From NCBI GenBank assembly GCA_902760965.1, contig CACWIN010000001.1:1-64000 (forward strand): DNA of 64,000 bases, written 5' to 3'. The notes beneath the pieces are model-generated. The model did no database searches and had not been told where the DNA came from. It saw only the letters and a list, made by a program, of their open reading frames with translations. A program made the translations under genes and the position numbers. The DNA is from an uncultured Bacteroidales bacterium (lineage in GTDB: Bacteria > Bacteroidota > Bacteroidia > Bacteroidales > Bacteroidaceae). Shown piece by piece: positions 1 through 8,017 of this stretch. Positions within the stretch are counted from its first letter, which is position 1, and each line of letters opens with the position of its first letter.

Positions 1-127
1 TATCCTTCTGTGGTTGGAGAGTATGAGTTATGATGAGATTGCAGCCATCGTGGGCATTACGACATCGGCCGTAACCAGCAGGCTGTTCCGCATCAAGGAA
101 CAACTCAAATCAATGTCTAACAATTAA
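1..127 (+). CDS. RNA polymerase sigma-70 family (ECF-type) factor, C-terminal fragment
   Basis: Only the last 41 codons are in the window. The visible residues (LLWLESMSYDEIAAIVGITT, then SAVTSRLFRIKEQLK) form sigma region 4, the helix-turn-helix that contacts the -35/-33 promoter element. The E-x-x-S-Y-x-E-I-A-x-I-x-G signature and the following recognition helix are typical of ECF sigma factors, which in Bacteroidota are often followed by a membrane protein that controls them. The stop is 12 bases before the next start, so the two genes are almost certainly co-transcribed. The stimulus and regulon cannot be told from this fragment. Confidence 0.85.
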   Translation, partial: ILLWLESMSYDEIAAIVGITTSAVTSRLFRIKEQLKSMSNN

Positions 128-139
128 TCCGTTAATCCT

Positions 140-1069
140 ATGACAGACAATACTTTCAACCTTAGCGAACTTGATGAGCTCAAGCAGGCTTATCAGCTTA
201 TTGATGAGAAACTGGACGGCAAGGAGATTGTAACTCCCGAGCAGATCCGCACCGTTACGATGAACAACATCGGATTCCTCAATAGAAGTTTCAAGAGAGA
301 TATCTCATGGTCATACCTGGCATTCATACCGGTTCTGGCTATATGGTTTGCTATCAACTGCGAACTGACCGCAACAGGATGGTGGGTATTCGGCATTTAT
401 TCAATTGTGGAGATAGTACTTCGCTTTTTGCTGATACGTATGATGAACCGCGTCGATCATTCAGCCCTTGACCTGAATACACTTCTCCGTAGAGAGAAAA
501 CATACATGAAGGCCGATATAGCCATCGCATGTGTGGGACTGGTATTCTGGGGTACTTTCAACTTCTTATTCCTCAATACTACCATGGCAATAATCTTCCT
601 GGTACTGATATCCCTGTCATTGATTATAAAGATAAAGGCCATGACCAAGGGAGGAGGCTTGAGAAACTGGAGAAAGGTCGAGGTGTCCGAGCCCGGAAAG
701 GTAAGGAAATTCTTCATCTGGTTTTTCGTTGTGATACTTGCCGTTCTGGTTATCATATTGACAATCGGTACAGTATACAACTCAATAACTGTCCAGTTTG
801 ATCCGATAGAACTCTGTTACAGAATATCATTCCTTCTGTCTTGTGTCCTGATAATCCTTATGCCCATTACAACCAAAAAGATAAGGAATGGCAGAGCTGA
901 CAAGTTGCAAAAGGTGACTGTAGTATTGGGAATAGTTACGATAGTACTTGGATTAATTCCAGTCGCTCAGATGCTTATTACAAAAGGTGCTGTCAAGCAA
1001 ATCAGCATGTTCCCCCTTGCCATGGCACTGATAGTACTCTACTCAATCAACGCCATCAAAAAGAGATAA
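140..1069 (+). CDS. Polytopic membrane protein in an operon with a sigma factor
   Basis: This 309-residue protein has a polar N-terminus (about 55 residues, rich in Glu, Asp and Lys) followed by about eight hydrophobic segments, near residues 58-75, 80-100, 125-145, 148-168, 190-215, 228-248, 258-280 and 288-305. No enzyme motif is visible. It lies 12 bases after an ECF-type sigma factor. In Bacteroidota such paired membrane proteins are often regulators of the sigma factor, with the soluble N-terminus facing the cytoplasm. That role is inferred from position only. I do not recognise a named family. Confidence 0.75.
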   Translation: MTDNTFNLSELDELKQAYQLIDEKLDGKEIVTPEQIRTVTMNNIGFLNRSFKRDISWSYLAFIPVLAIWFAINCELTATGWWVFGIYSIVEIVLRFLLIRMMNRVDHSALDLNTLLRREKTYMKADIAIACVGLVFWGTFNFLFLNTTMAIIFLVLISLSLIIKIKAMTKGGGLRNWRKVEVSEPGKVRKFFIWFFVVILAVLVIILTIGTVYNSITVQFDPIELCYRISFLLSCVLIILMPITTKKIRNGRADKLQKVTVVLGIVTIVLGLIPVAQMLITKGAVKQISMFPLAMALIVLYSINAIKKR

Positions 1070-1263
1070 CGCAGTATTCCTGAGCCCCAGTCAAAGACAA
1101 TGATATGACGCTTATCCGGATCCAGATCAATCTTTCTGATATTGAGATACTCGCCTGGACCACGACCGTTCCTGTCAATTTTTCTGATAAACCTGCCGTT
1201 TATATCAAACAGCTGCAAGGTATTGGTTGCAAAGTCTCCCGAAAGAATAATCAGTAAACGCAA
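1039..1263 (-). pseudogene. Remnant of a 6-bladed beta-propeller protein
   Basis: The reverse strand encodes about 65 residues with the repeat signature of Bacteroidales 6-bladed beta-propeller lipoproteins: LQLFDINGRFIRKI, then the hallmark R-x-G-R-G-P-G-E-Y-L, then a second strand set ending in IIVFDWGSG. Family members are about 350-400 residues long with a lipoprotein signal peptide. Here only roughly one and a half blades remain. The frame opens with TTG and no signal peptide, an in-frame stop lies just upstream near 1279, and the 3' end runs into the 3' end of the convergent membrane protein gene. This looks like a decayed fragment. The palindromic element at 1289-1558 lies directly at its broken 5' side. 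Confidence 0.6.
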
Positions 1264-1288
1264 TGCAAGGGGTACTGGCTAAGTGAGC

Positions 1289-1558
1289 AAAACTTGAAGG
1301 GGTATAGTCTCGGGTAGTTTGCAGGAGCCGGACTATCCCCTTTGGGGACCATTAGTGGAGTGGCGTTAAGCGTAGCCCCCTGGAGGATCCCGTTAAGAAC
1401 GGCGCATGTCTGACGACGATTAGACCCCGTAGGGGGCTAAGATGGAGGAGTTCGCCGTTTAGGGTCCGTAGGAGGGCGGAGTAGCCACGGAACGGTGCGT
1501 CCCCAAAAGGGATAGACCGGCGTAGCAAACTATCCGAGACTATATCCCTTCAAGTTTT
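1289..1558. repeat. 270-bp palindromic element with 34-bp terminal inverted repeats
   Basis: The gap between the propeller remnant and folA holds no gene but is almost entirely one nested inverted repeat. The outer arms (1289-1322 and 1525-1558) are complementary over 34 bases with two transition differences. After a small internal loop, a second arm pair (about 1326-1349 and 1499-1521) continues the stem. The centre has its own hairpins: TAGCCCCCT at 1373-1381 against AGGGGGCTA at 1431-1439, and CCGTT/AACGG around 1390-1402. It could be a MITE-like non-autonomous element or a structured RNA. The two outer mismatches are G-U pairs if + strand RNA is made; one inner mismatch (C with A) is not. 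No clear target-site duplication is visible. Confidence 0.8.
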
Positions 1559-1578
1559 TCCCCCAAAAAAAAGAAAAA

Positions 1579-2070
1579 CTAAATACGTCTGTAAGTGAGG
1601 AAAGAATAATCGTAGGGATTCTTTTCGTCGGCCTGGTGATCCTCTTTGTTTATAAGATGCCAGCTCTCGTCGTTGCCAAACTCCAGGAAGAATGCATCGG
1701 CCTGAGCGGGGGTATCTTGAACTAGAGTGATTTCAAGTTCATCGGCCAGTCCCAATGCCTGGGCGTAAACCTGAGCGCCGCCCATTATATAAACCTTATC
1801 TTCACGGGAACAGTGACACAACGCCTCATCGAGCGAAGAATAGACCTCGGCGCCGGGCAGTGACAAACCCTTTTGATGGCTGAGAACCATGTTGCGGCGG
1901 TTGGGCAGAGCGCCCTTGGGCAGTGACTCAAAGGTCTTGCGGCCCATGATTACGGTATTGCCTGTGGTGAGCGCCTTAAAACGCTTCAGGTCTGCGCTGA
2001 GGTGATAAATCAAGTCCCCTTTATAGCCGATAGCCCCGTTCTGGGCAATTGCAACAATAATTGTAATCAT
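1579..2070 (-). CDS. folA: Dihydrofolate reductase
   Basis: FolA reduces dihydrofolate to tetrahydrofolate with NADPH in the cytoplasm. The 163-residue length is standard for bacterial DHFR. Family marks are the N-terminal [20 protein letters not shown] (nucleotide and substrate pocket, with the Met20-type loop), [12 protein letters not shown] (the conserved G-R-x-T/N-x-E-S helix) and [14 protein letters not shown] (the G-G-x-x-x-Y motif near residue 97). Its start overlaps the end of thyA by 4 bases, so the two are translationally coupled. This is sensible because ThyA produces the dihydrofolate that FolA recycles. Its 3' side faces the palindromic element. Confidence 0.97.
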   Translation of the reverse strand: MITIIVAIAQNGAIGYKGDLIYHLSADLKRFKALTTGNTVIMGRKTFESLPKGALPNRRNMVLSHQKGLSLPGAEVYSSLDEALCHCSREDKVYIMGGAQVYAQALGLADELEITLVQDTPAQADAFFLEFGNDESWHLINKEDHQADEKNPYDYSFLTYRRI

Positions 2071-2861
2071 ACTGAAACCTCAGCTTTGATGTGCGGATGA
2101 GGATCATAGCCCTCAAGCTGGAAATCCTCATACTTAAAGTCAAATATGCTCTTTACGTCCGGATTGATAACCATCTTGGGCAGCGGGCGCGGCTCACGTG
2201 TAAGCTGCAAGCGAGCCTGATCCAGATGATTCAGGTAAAGATGGGTATCGCCGGTGGTGTGGATAAAGTCACCTGGTTTGAGACCGGTTACCTGTGCCAT
2301 CATCATGGTGAGCAGAGCATATGATGCTATATTGAAAGGTACGCCCAGAAACGTATCGGCACTGCGCTGGTAAAGCTGCAGGCTCAACTTGCCGTCGGCC
2401 ACGTAGAACTGGAAGAATGCGTGGCAAGGAGGCAGGTTCATATTCTTAAGGTCAGCCACATTCCAGGCGCTCACAATTATGCGACGTGAATCAGGATTAT
2501 GCTTGATGGTATCCACAGCCTCCGATATCTGGTCAATGAATCCGCCGTCATAATCGGGCCATGAGCGCCACTGATAACCGTATATATGTCCCAGATTGCC
2601 GTCAGGATCGGCCCACTCATTCCAGATGCGCACACCGCGCTCCTGCAGCCACTTGGCGTTGGTGTCACCGTTCAGGAACCAAAGCAGTTCATAAATGATT
2701 GACTTAAGGTGCAGTTTCTTGGTTGTGAGCAGAGGGAATCCCTCCTCCAGATTGAATCGCATCTGATGCCCAAACACGCTCAGGGTACCTGTACCGGTGC
2801 GGTCACCTTTCTGCACTCCCTCGCGGAGTATCCTTTCCAGCAGATCTAAGTACTGTTTCAT
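2067..2861 (-). CDS. thyA: Thymidylate synthase
   Basis: ThyA methylates dUMP to dTMP using methylenetetrahydrofolate. The 264-residue protein matches the usual ThyA length. Visible marks are the N-terminal G-x-x-x-x-D-R-T-G-T-G phosphate-binding segment, WNEWADPDG, the catalytic cysteine in [26 protein letters not shown] (the dUMP-binding Arg-Ser-Asp) and HLYLNHLDQ. It is the first gene of the thyA-folA pair and overlaps folA by 4 bases. It is divergent from the rRNA methyltransferase gene; the 72-base gap contains a reverse-strand TATATTCG that resembles the Bacteroidota -7 element. Confidence 0.98.
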   Translation of the reverse strand: MKQYLDLLERILREGVQKGDRTGTGTLSVFGHQMRFNLEEGFPLLTTKKLHLKSIIYELLWFLNGDTNAKWLQERGVRIWNEWADPDGNLGHIYGYQWRSWPDYDGGFIDQISEAVDTIKHNPDSRRIIVSAWNVADLKNMNLPPCHAFFQFYVADGKLSLQLYQRSADTFLGVPFNIASYALLTMMMAQVTGLKPGDFIHTTGDTHLYLNHLDQARLQLTREPRPLPKMVINPDVKSIFDFKYEDFQLEGYDPHPHIKAEVSV

Positions 2862-2933
2862 AGGTTATTCTTTTCTAGTCTGCGAATATACTGATTTTTT
2901 GGCTTACCTTCGCGGTAGAATTGACGTAAGGTT

Positions 2934-4304
2934 ATGGCATTTAGTCAGGAATTTATCAACATATTGGATCAGATACTCCAGGCCGATGAAAAAGCGAGTC
3001 TGCTCAAAGCCCTTGAAACAGAGCCCCAGGTAAGCATCCGGTTCAATCCCCTCATCCCTGAAGCCCGGAACCTTGCGCTTGAATCACTTGACTCCAAGGC
3101 CGATGGCCAGGTACCCTGGGCACAGAATGCCATATACCTTGACCACCGCCCGCAGTTCACTCTTGACCCCCTGATACATATGGGCTGCTACTACGTGCAG
3201 GAGGCATCGTCCATGTTCCTGGAGCAGGCCGTACGCAAGTGCGTATCGGGTCCCGTAAAAGCGTTGGACCTTTGTGCCGCACCTGGAGGCAAATCCACGC
3301 TGCTGGCATCGCTCCTACCTGAGGGCAGTCTGCTGGTAAGCAACGAGATACAGCGTGGCCGTGCCCAGATTCTGGCCGAGAACATGACCAAATGGGGCCG
3401 CCCGGGCGTAATGGTCACATGCAACACTCCCAAGCAGATAGGTCAGTCAAGCCTGATGTTTGACCTTATTGCCGTCGATGCGCCCTGCTCCGGTGAGGGA
3501 ATGTTCCGCAAGGATGAGGGTGCAGTGACCGATTGGAGCCTGCAGAACGTAGAGATGTGCGCCTCACGCCAGCGACAGATAATAGAGGACGTATGGCCTG
3601 CACTCAAACCCGGCGGCTACATGATATACAGCACCTGCACGTTCAACCGCCATGAGGATGAGGATAACGTGCAGTGGATAATGGAGCAGTTCGGAGCCCA
3701 GGCCATACCCATAGAGACCAAACCTGAATGGAACATAAAGGGTTCACTTACCGATAAAGACCTGCCGGTCTATCATTTTATGCAGCACCTTTCACGCGGC
3801 GAAGGCTTTTTCCTATGCCTGTTGCGCAAGCCCGAGGGTGCATTCCGTCCGGTAGGCCCCAAGCCTTTAAAAAGCGATCCGTCCATCCCGGCAGAGTGCC
3901 GCAAGTGGCTTGATTCCGCAAACAATTACGAGTTCATAATTAAGGGAGAGTCTCTTTATGCCCTACCCCAGGAATTGGCAGCAAGCATGAATCAGGTGTC
4001 ACAGGAGCTCTACCCCCTTGTCCCAGGCATAGAAACTGCAGTCCGCAAAGGGCATGACTGGGTACCGGCGCATGCCTTGGCCATGAACAGTGCGCTCAAC
4101 AAAGATGCATTTGCACAGGTTGAGGTAACACGCAAGCAGGCCCTGGAGTATCTTCATTGTGATGCCCTGCATCTGGAAGATGCCCCGCGTGGCATAGTTC
4201 TGCTCACATATAGGAATATTCCGCTGGGATTTGCCAAGAATCTGGGTAACCGGGCCAACAACATGTACCCCCAGGAGTGGAGGATAAGAATATCGGTAAG
4301 CTGA
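2934..4304 (+). CDS. 16S rRNA m5C methyltransferase, RsmF/NOL1-NOP2-Sun family
   Basis: This is an S-adenosylmethionine-dependent enzyme predicted to methylate cytosine C5 in rRNA or tRNA. The 456 residues show the NOL1/NOP2/Sun core: an AdoMet site in ALDLCAAPGGKST (about residue 110), the motif IV cysteine in VDAPCSGEGMFRKD and the catalytic motif VI cysteine in YSTCTFNRHEDEDNV. Both family cysteines are present. The C-terminal third (from about residue 290) resembles the extra RNA-binding domain of RsmF-type members. The start at 2934 (MAFSQEF) is the first methionine before the domain. Its stop codon directly abuts the stop of the convergent PorE-like gene, with no spacer for a terminator. 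The exact target base is uncertain. Confidence 0.9.
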   Translation: MAFSQEFINILDQILQADEKASLLKALETEPQVSIRFNPLIPEARNLALESLDSKADGQVPWAQNAIYLDHRPQFTLDPLIHMGCYYVQEASSMFLEQAVRKCVSGPVKALDLCAAPGGKSTLLASLLPEGSLLVSNEIQRGRAQILAENMTKWGRPGVMVTCNTPKQIGQSSLMFDLIAVDAPCSGEGMFRKDEGAVTDWSLQNVEMCASRQRQIIEDVWPALKPGGYMIYSTCTFNRHEDEDNVQWIMEQFGAQAIPIETKPEWNIKGSLTDKDLPVYHFMQHLSRGEGFFLCLLRKPEGAFRPVGPKPLKSDPSIPAECRKWLDSANNYEFIIKGESLYALPQELAASMNQVSQELYPLVPGIETAVRKGHDWVPAHALAMNSALNKDAFAQVEVTRKQALEYLHCDALHLEDAPRGIVLLTYRNIPLGFAKNLGNRANNMYPQEWRIRISVS

Positions 4305-6284
4305 TCAATTACCGCCAAACAGGCCGTATGTAGTACGGATAACACGGAATTCGGTACGGCGGTTAAGCTGATTGCATATTTCCTGCTGGTCCTCAGGCAG
4401 TTTCTTTATGAATGCCTCGGTAAGGACGTCGTTCTCCTTAAGAAAAGCATACTGCTCTGCGGCTTTCCTGTTTACGGTCTTTGGAGTGGTTTCGCCGTAA
4501 CCGCGCGCAGTAAGACGTTTATTGTCAATTCCGTGTTCTATCAGGTATGCAACCACGCTTTCGGCACGTTGCTGGGACAGGCGTTTGTTATAATCATCAT
4601 CACCTTTGTAATCACAGTGAGCGCCAATCTCAATAGTCACGCCTGCATTGTCCTTGAGTAACTGAACAAGTTCGTCAAGTGATTCGGCCGATTGCAATGT
4701 TAACGTAGCACTGCCGAATTCAAAGAATATGTTGTCTATCATTACCGGCTTTGATATCGAAGACAAAGGGAACTGCAGTACATATTCACGGTCCTGGTCA
4801 GTACTGTCGGCAGTAACCTCCTGCTTGTAATTCATAAAGCCTTTGGCCGTACCCAACAGCAGGTAACTTACACCGGGGGTTATACGCTGAGTGAAAGAGC
4901 CGTCCTCCCTTACACTCAGTTTCATGTTGGTGCCGTCATTACCTATCAGATATACCAGCGCATCGGGCAGTTCATACCCGTCTTTCTCGTATACCCAGCC
5001 GGTAATTTTCTGAACAGTTTCGGGCAGTTCAAAGCTCCATATGTGGTCTCGACCCCGACCGTCATTACGGTTACTGCTAAAGAATCCGCGCGTATAATCG
5101 CCCTCAAACGTCATGCCAAAATCATCCCCGGCTGAGTTTATGGGCGTCCCCATATTGGTCACGGTCCATGTACTGTCATTGGTACTCACCGCACGAAATA
5201 TATCCAGACCGCCCAGGCCGGGACGACCGTCGGTCGAGAAATATAGCTCTCCGTTACGACGGAACGTTGGGAACATCTCATTTCCCGGGGTATTGATTTC
5301 CGGTCCCAGGTTCTCGGCACCAATAAGGCGTCCTCCCACCGGCACACGCCAAATGTCCATGCCTCCGTAGCCACCATCCATATCGGACACAAAATAGAGC
5401 CATTTGCCGTCGGGCGATGCTGCCGGATGAGCATAGTTGTATATGGTGTCCGATGCCGAGCTGTACGGCTTGCCTGCACCCCATGCGGCGTCACTGCGAC
5501 TTGATTCATATATTGTTGCAGGACGCGGCTGCTGCGGGTCCGATGAGCAATAGGTGTAGTACATGGTCTTAAAGTCCGGACTGAACGAGCAGGTGCCGTC
5601 CTCGAACGCAGAATTGGGACCGCCCTCTATAGGTTCAGCTTTCTGCCATTTGCCTTTCTCGTCCTTGCGGACCACAAAAAAATCGCAACTCTTCATGCCG
5701 GTTATGCCGTTAATGTCTTCGCCTGTACACTCTTTTCGGGTGGATGTAAAGATTATCTGGTCATATTCCGCACTGGCAAATATCGGAGACCAGTCGGCAT
5801 AGCGGCCGTTCATTATATTGTCCTTCTTGACGGTATAACGTGTAGGGTTGTCTTTCCAATCCTGAATAAGATTGCACGACTCAAGTCCTATCTGAGCCAG
5901 ACGGTCATCAGGGTCATACTCAAGAGCTATCATATAGTTCTTTTCGGCATCCTTTAACTTGCCGCTGATACGCTGCATATCGGCCAGATGCCTGTACACT
6001 ATACTGTCAGGATACTTGTAGCGGACTGCGTTCTGGTAGGCGGCAAGAGCGCGGGGTACATAACTGATACGACGATAACTCTCTCCCAACTTGAATGCGG
6101 TACTGGCACGCAGATCCTTTTCTTTTGGTGGTATGCCCGAATAGGCTTTCTTATACTTTGAGGCGGCATCGGTATACTCACCCAACGCAAAGCTTTGGTC
6201 ACCCTTACGCAGACTGACCTCGGCCCCGCAGCCGCAAAACAGCAACAGGGTCGCCACTAATCCGTATGCAGCCAATCTATTCAT
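4305..6284 (-). CDS. porE: PorE-like lipoprotein: TPR, WD40-like propeller, regulatory domain, OmpA C-terminus
   Basis: A longer reading frame begins at 6386, but the start at 6284 (MNRLAAYGLVATLLLF, then C-G-C) gives a lipoprotein signal peptide and 659 residues. The order of domains is TPR repeats (about 25-150), a PD40/WD40-like propeller with SPDGKWLYFVSDMDGGYGG-type blades (about 160-450), a carboxypeptidase regulatory-like fold (about 455-535), and an OmpA peptidoglycan-binding domain (FFEFGSATLTLQ, then HCDYKGDDDYNKRLSQQRAE, then NRRTEF). This is the architecture and length of PorE, an outer-membrane-attached type IX secretion component that binds peptidoglycan. Other OmpA-family proteins of Bacteroidota share parts of it, so the symbol is tentative. 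It lies downstream of the ExbB/ExbD cluster, separated by a hairpin. Confidence 0.82.
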   Translation of the reverse strand: MNRLAAYGLVATLLLFCGCGAEVSLRKGDQSFALGEYTDAASKYKKAYSGIPPKEKDLRASTAFKLGESYRRISYVPRALAAYQNAVRYKYPDSIVYRHLADMQRISGKLKDAEKNYMIALEYDPDDRLAQIGLESCNLIQDWKDNPTRYTVKKDNIMNGRYADWSPIFASAEYDQIIFTSTRKECTGEDINGITGMKSCDFFVVRKDEKGKWQKAEPIEGGPNSAFEDGTCSFSPDFKTMYYTYCSSDPQQPRPATIYESSRSDAAWGAGKPYSSASDTIYNYAHPAASPDGKWLYFVSDMDGGYGGMDIWRVPVGGRLIGAENLGPEINTPGNEMFPTFRRNGELYFSTDGRPGLGGLDIFRAVSTNDSTWTVTNMGTPINSAGDDFGMTFEGDYTRGFFSSNRNDGRGRDHIWSFELPETVQKITGWVYEKDGYELPDALVYLIGNDGTNMKLSVREDGSFTQRITPGVSYLLLGTAKGFMNYKQEVTADSTDQDREYVLQFPLSSISKPVMIDNIFFEFGSATLTLQSAESLDELVQLLKDNAGVTIEIGAHCDYKGDDDYNKRLSQQRAESVVAYLIEHGIDNKRLTARGYGETTPKTVNRKAAEQYAFLKENDVLTEAFIKKLPEDQQEICNQLNRRTEFRVIRTTYGLFGGN

Positions 6285-6343
6285 ACCATATAATAACGTA
6301 AAAAAGCCTGCTATATTGCAGACGGCGCAACGGTAACAAAACA

Positions 6344-6376
6344 ACAGAGGCCTTTGCGTCCTGCAAAAGCCTCTGT
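6344..6376 (-). terminator. Hairpin between exbD and the PorE-like gene
   Basis: ACAGAGGC (6344-6351) pairs with GCCTCTGT (6369-6376), and the stem continues TTTGC/GCAAA with one C-A mismatch. On the reverse strand it is followed by a broken T tract (TTGTTTTG). It sits after the last exb gene and before the PorE-like start, and may end or attenuate the exb transcript. Confidence 0.55.
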
Positions 6377-6401
6377 AATTACACAAGTATCTGTAATACT
6401 G

Positions 6402-6884
6402 TTACTTTCTCTCTTGAGTCTTTTCCTTACCGGCAGAGTATACAATATTCTGGGCTTTGGCCTTTCTAAGCTCCTGCTTAACATCGGTTACAATACCCAT
6501 CTCGGTACCCTTATCTACCTTAAGTGACATCTTCATGAAAGGTTTGTCGTGCTCGACCATGCCTTCACGCTCAGCCCTTACAAAGTCACGTACGTCTTCG
6601 GGGTTGGCAAACGCATCATTCAACTGGATACGAGGAGCCGAACCGTAGATAGCACGCCACTGTGCCAAAGGAGGACCTATATAGATGTGTGATACAAGAG
6701 ATTTCTTTTCCAACTTCTCGATTTCGGATGTACCGTTAGGAGTCTTATACTGGACCTTTACCTCCTCTTCACGCATTGATGTTACCATCATAAAGAAGAA
6801 CAGAACGGTGAAAATCAAGTCAGGAAGTGACGAAGTATTCAACTCCGGCATTTCTCTTTTTCCTTTACTTCTGAATTTACTCAT
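6402..6884 (-). CDS. exbD: ExbD/TolR-family biopolymer transport protein (second copy)
   Basis: ExbD-type proteins form the plug of the inner-membrane ExbB pentamer and pass proton-motive energy to TonB. The 160-residue protein has a basic cytoplasmic N-terminus (SKFRSKGKREMPELNTSSL), then one membrane helix that carries the key aspartate (LPDLIFTVLFFFMMVTS), then a periplasmic domain. The pattern P-x-L-N-x-S-S-L-x-D is the ExbD signature. It starts 3 bases after the stop of the preceding exbD. The paired, non-identical ExbD proteins are a known Bacteroidota arrangement and may form a heterodimer in the pump; that is an inference here. Confidence 0.9.
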   Translation of the reverse strand: MSKFRSKGKREMPELNTSSLPDLIFTVLFFFMMVTSMREEEVKVQYKTPNGTSEIEKLEKKSLVSHIYIGPPLAQWRAIYGSAPRIQLNDAFANPEDVRDFVRAEREGMVEHDKPFMKMSLKVDKGTEMGIVTDVKQELRKAKAQNIVYSAGKEKTQERK

Positions 6885-6887
6885 AGC

Positions 6888-7484
6888 TCATTCTCCGTAT
6901 GTTCTAGGTTCGGCCTCCGAAATCTTAGAGGCATACATGGCACGTGCATAACTCTTTTGGTCATCGGTGCAGTCCTCGTAGGCCTTACCGAATGTCTGCT
7001 TGCACCATTCAGTTCTCAATTCGCTGTATGCTCTTGATAGTTCGTGCTGGACTTTAAAATAGATCTCGTAGTTTGTCACACGGTCAGTCTGTAATGAAAT
7101 TACATGCTTGATTGTGGTGACTACAGGTCTGAAATCTGGAATTACATACTCTTCCTTAACCGGAAGGTTTGCATTGTCGTTAGGATTGGCAATGAATTCC
7201 TTTGCTATATCCTTGAGTTCAGAGATGTCTATTACTTGACCTTTTATCACACCATTCTTAATGAATATCTCATTCTGCTTGTTAACCTGGACCGTCATTA
7301 CGTTACGCTCCTTGATTTCAAGCTTCTGGTCTACTGCATCCGGATCCCAATCAGGAAGACGACGGGAAAGACCCGAGTCTGTATCCATTGATGTGGTCAC
7401 CAGGAAGAATATCAGCAGGATGAATGAAATATCAGCTGTTGAAGACTGGTTAAGTCCGGGAACTTTTCTTCCACTTTTTCCCAT
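6888..7484 (-). CDS. exbD: ExbD/TolR-family biopolymer transport protein (first copy)
   Basis: This 198-residue ExbD homologue has the same layout as its neighbour: a basic N-terminus (GKSGRKVPGLNQSSTADI), a single helix with the conserved aspartate (ADISFILLIFFLVTTSM) and a longer periplasmic region rich in charged residues. A C-terminal extension (about residues 150-198, with ELRTEWCKQTFGKAYEDC) is not part of the core ExbD fold; its two cysteines could form a periplasmic disulphide. It lies between the 4-TM gene and the second exbD, all read in the same direction with gaps of 3 to 26 bases, so this is one operon. Confidence 0.9.
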   Translation of the reverse strand: MGKSGRKVPGLNQSSTADISFILLIFFLVTTSMDTDSGLSRRLPDWDPDAVDQKLEIKERNVMTVQVNKQNEIFIKNGVIKGQVIDISELKDIAKEFIANPNDNANLPVKEEYVIPDFRPVVTTIKHVISLQTDRVTNYEIYFKVQHELSRAYSELRTEWCKQTFGKAYEDCTDDQKSYARAMYASKISEAEPRTYGE

Positions 7485-7510
7485 AACTCTGATTTGTCAA
7501 GTGTTACTGA

Positions 7511-8002
7511 TTATCTTTTCTTGAAAATTCCAAGCATTGACATAAGAGAGCAGAGCAGTGATACTACAACCAGTGCATATATTGAATAGAGGCACATGTC
7601 TGAAAGTATCAACTCCCATGGGGTTTCAACAAGCTCCTTGTTTCCAAGACGTACAGCAGTGGTGTCAGCCAGGAAATATGACGCACCGATAATTGCAAAA
7701 GTCAACAGGAAAACAATGCCTGCAAAGCCGGTCTTAGCTCCTTTAGTCTTAGACTTCATGCTTCTGAAAGCAGCTGAAATACCAAATATCACAATAGCAC
7801 CTGCGCAGATTGCTACAAGAGAGTAGAGCCATATAAGCAGTACACCTGTGTAACGGGGAGCTGTAAGGGTAGAATTGTTAAGGTATTCAGTGTCTCCGTA
7901 TCCAACACCGAAGAACATAACAAGAACTGCGGCAGAAAGGATAAACAGAATACCAAGGACCCAAGAATTAGCCTTAATTTGTTTATTATTCTGGTTTTCC
8001 AT
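7511..8002 (-). CDS. Four-helix membrane protein of the exb operon
   Basis: This 163-residue protein has four hydrophobic segments (near 15-35, 52-75, 92-112 and 135-160) and short polar loops, with no catalytic motif. It is located between exbB and the first exbD with gaps of 15 and 26 bases, so it is co-transcribed with them. Genes of this size and position recur in Bacteroidales ExbB/ExbD clusters, which suggests an accessory subunit of the proton-driven motor. I do not know an assigned function. Confidence 0.75.
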   Translation of the reverse strand: MENQNNKQIKANSWVLGILFILSAAVLVMFFGVGYGDTEYLNNSTLTAPRYTGVLLIWLYSLVAICAGAIVIFGISAAFRSMKSKTKGAKTGFAGIVFLLTFAIIGASYFLADTTAVRLGNKELVETPWELILSDMCLYSIYALVVVSLLCSLMSMLGIFKKR

Positions 8003-8017
8003 AACAGTTCTTTATTA

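Noticed and set aside
1289..1558. Palindromic element considered as tmRNA, 6S RNA, SRP RNA or RNase P RNA
   Set aside because: It lacks the conserved cores of those RNAs (tRNA-like ends, GGAA loop of SRP, P4 region of RNase P), and a 34-base near-perfect outer stem is unusual for them.
6285..6386. Upstream extension of the PorE-like gene
   Set aside because: It is Cys/Arg-rich, covers the hairpin at 6344-6376 and would hide the lipoprotein signal that starts at 6284.
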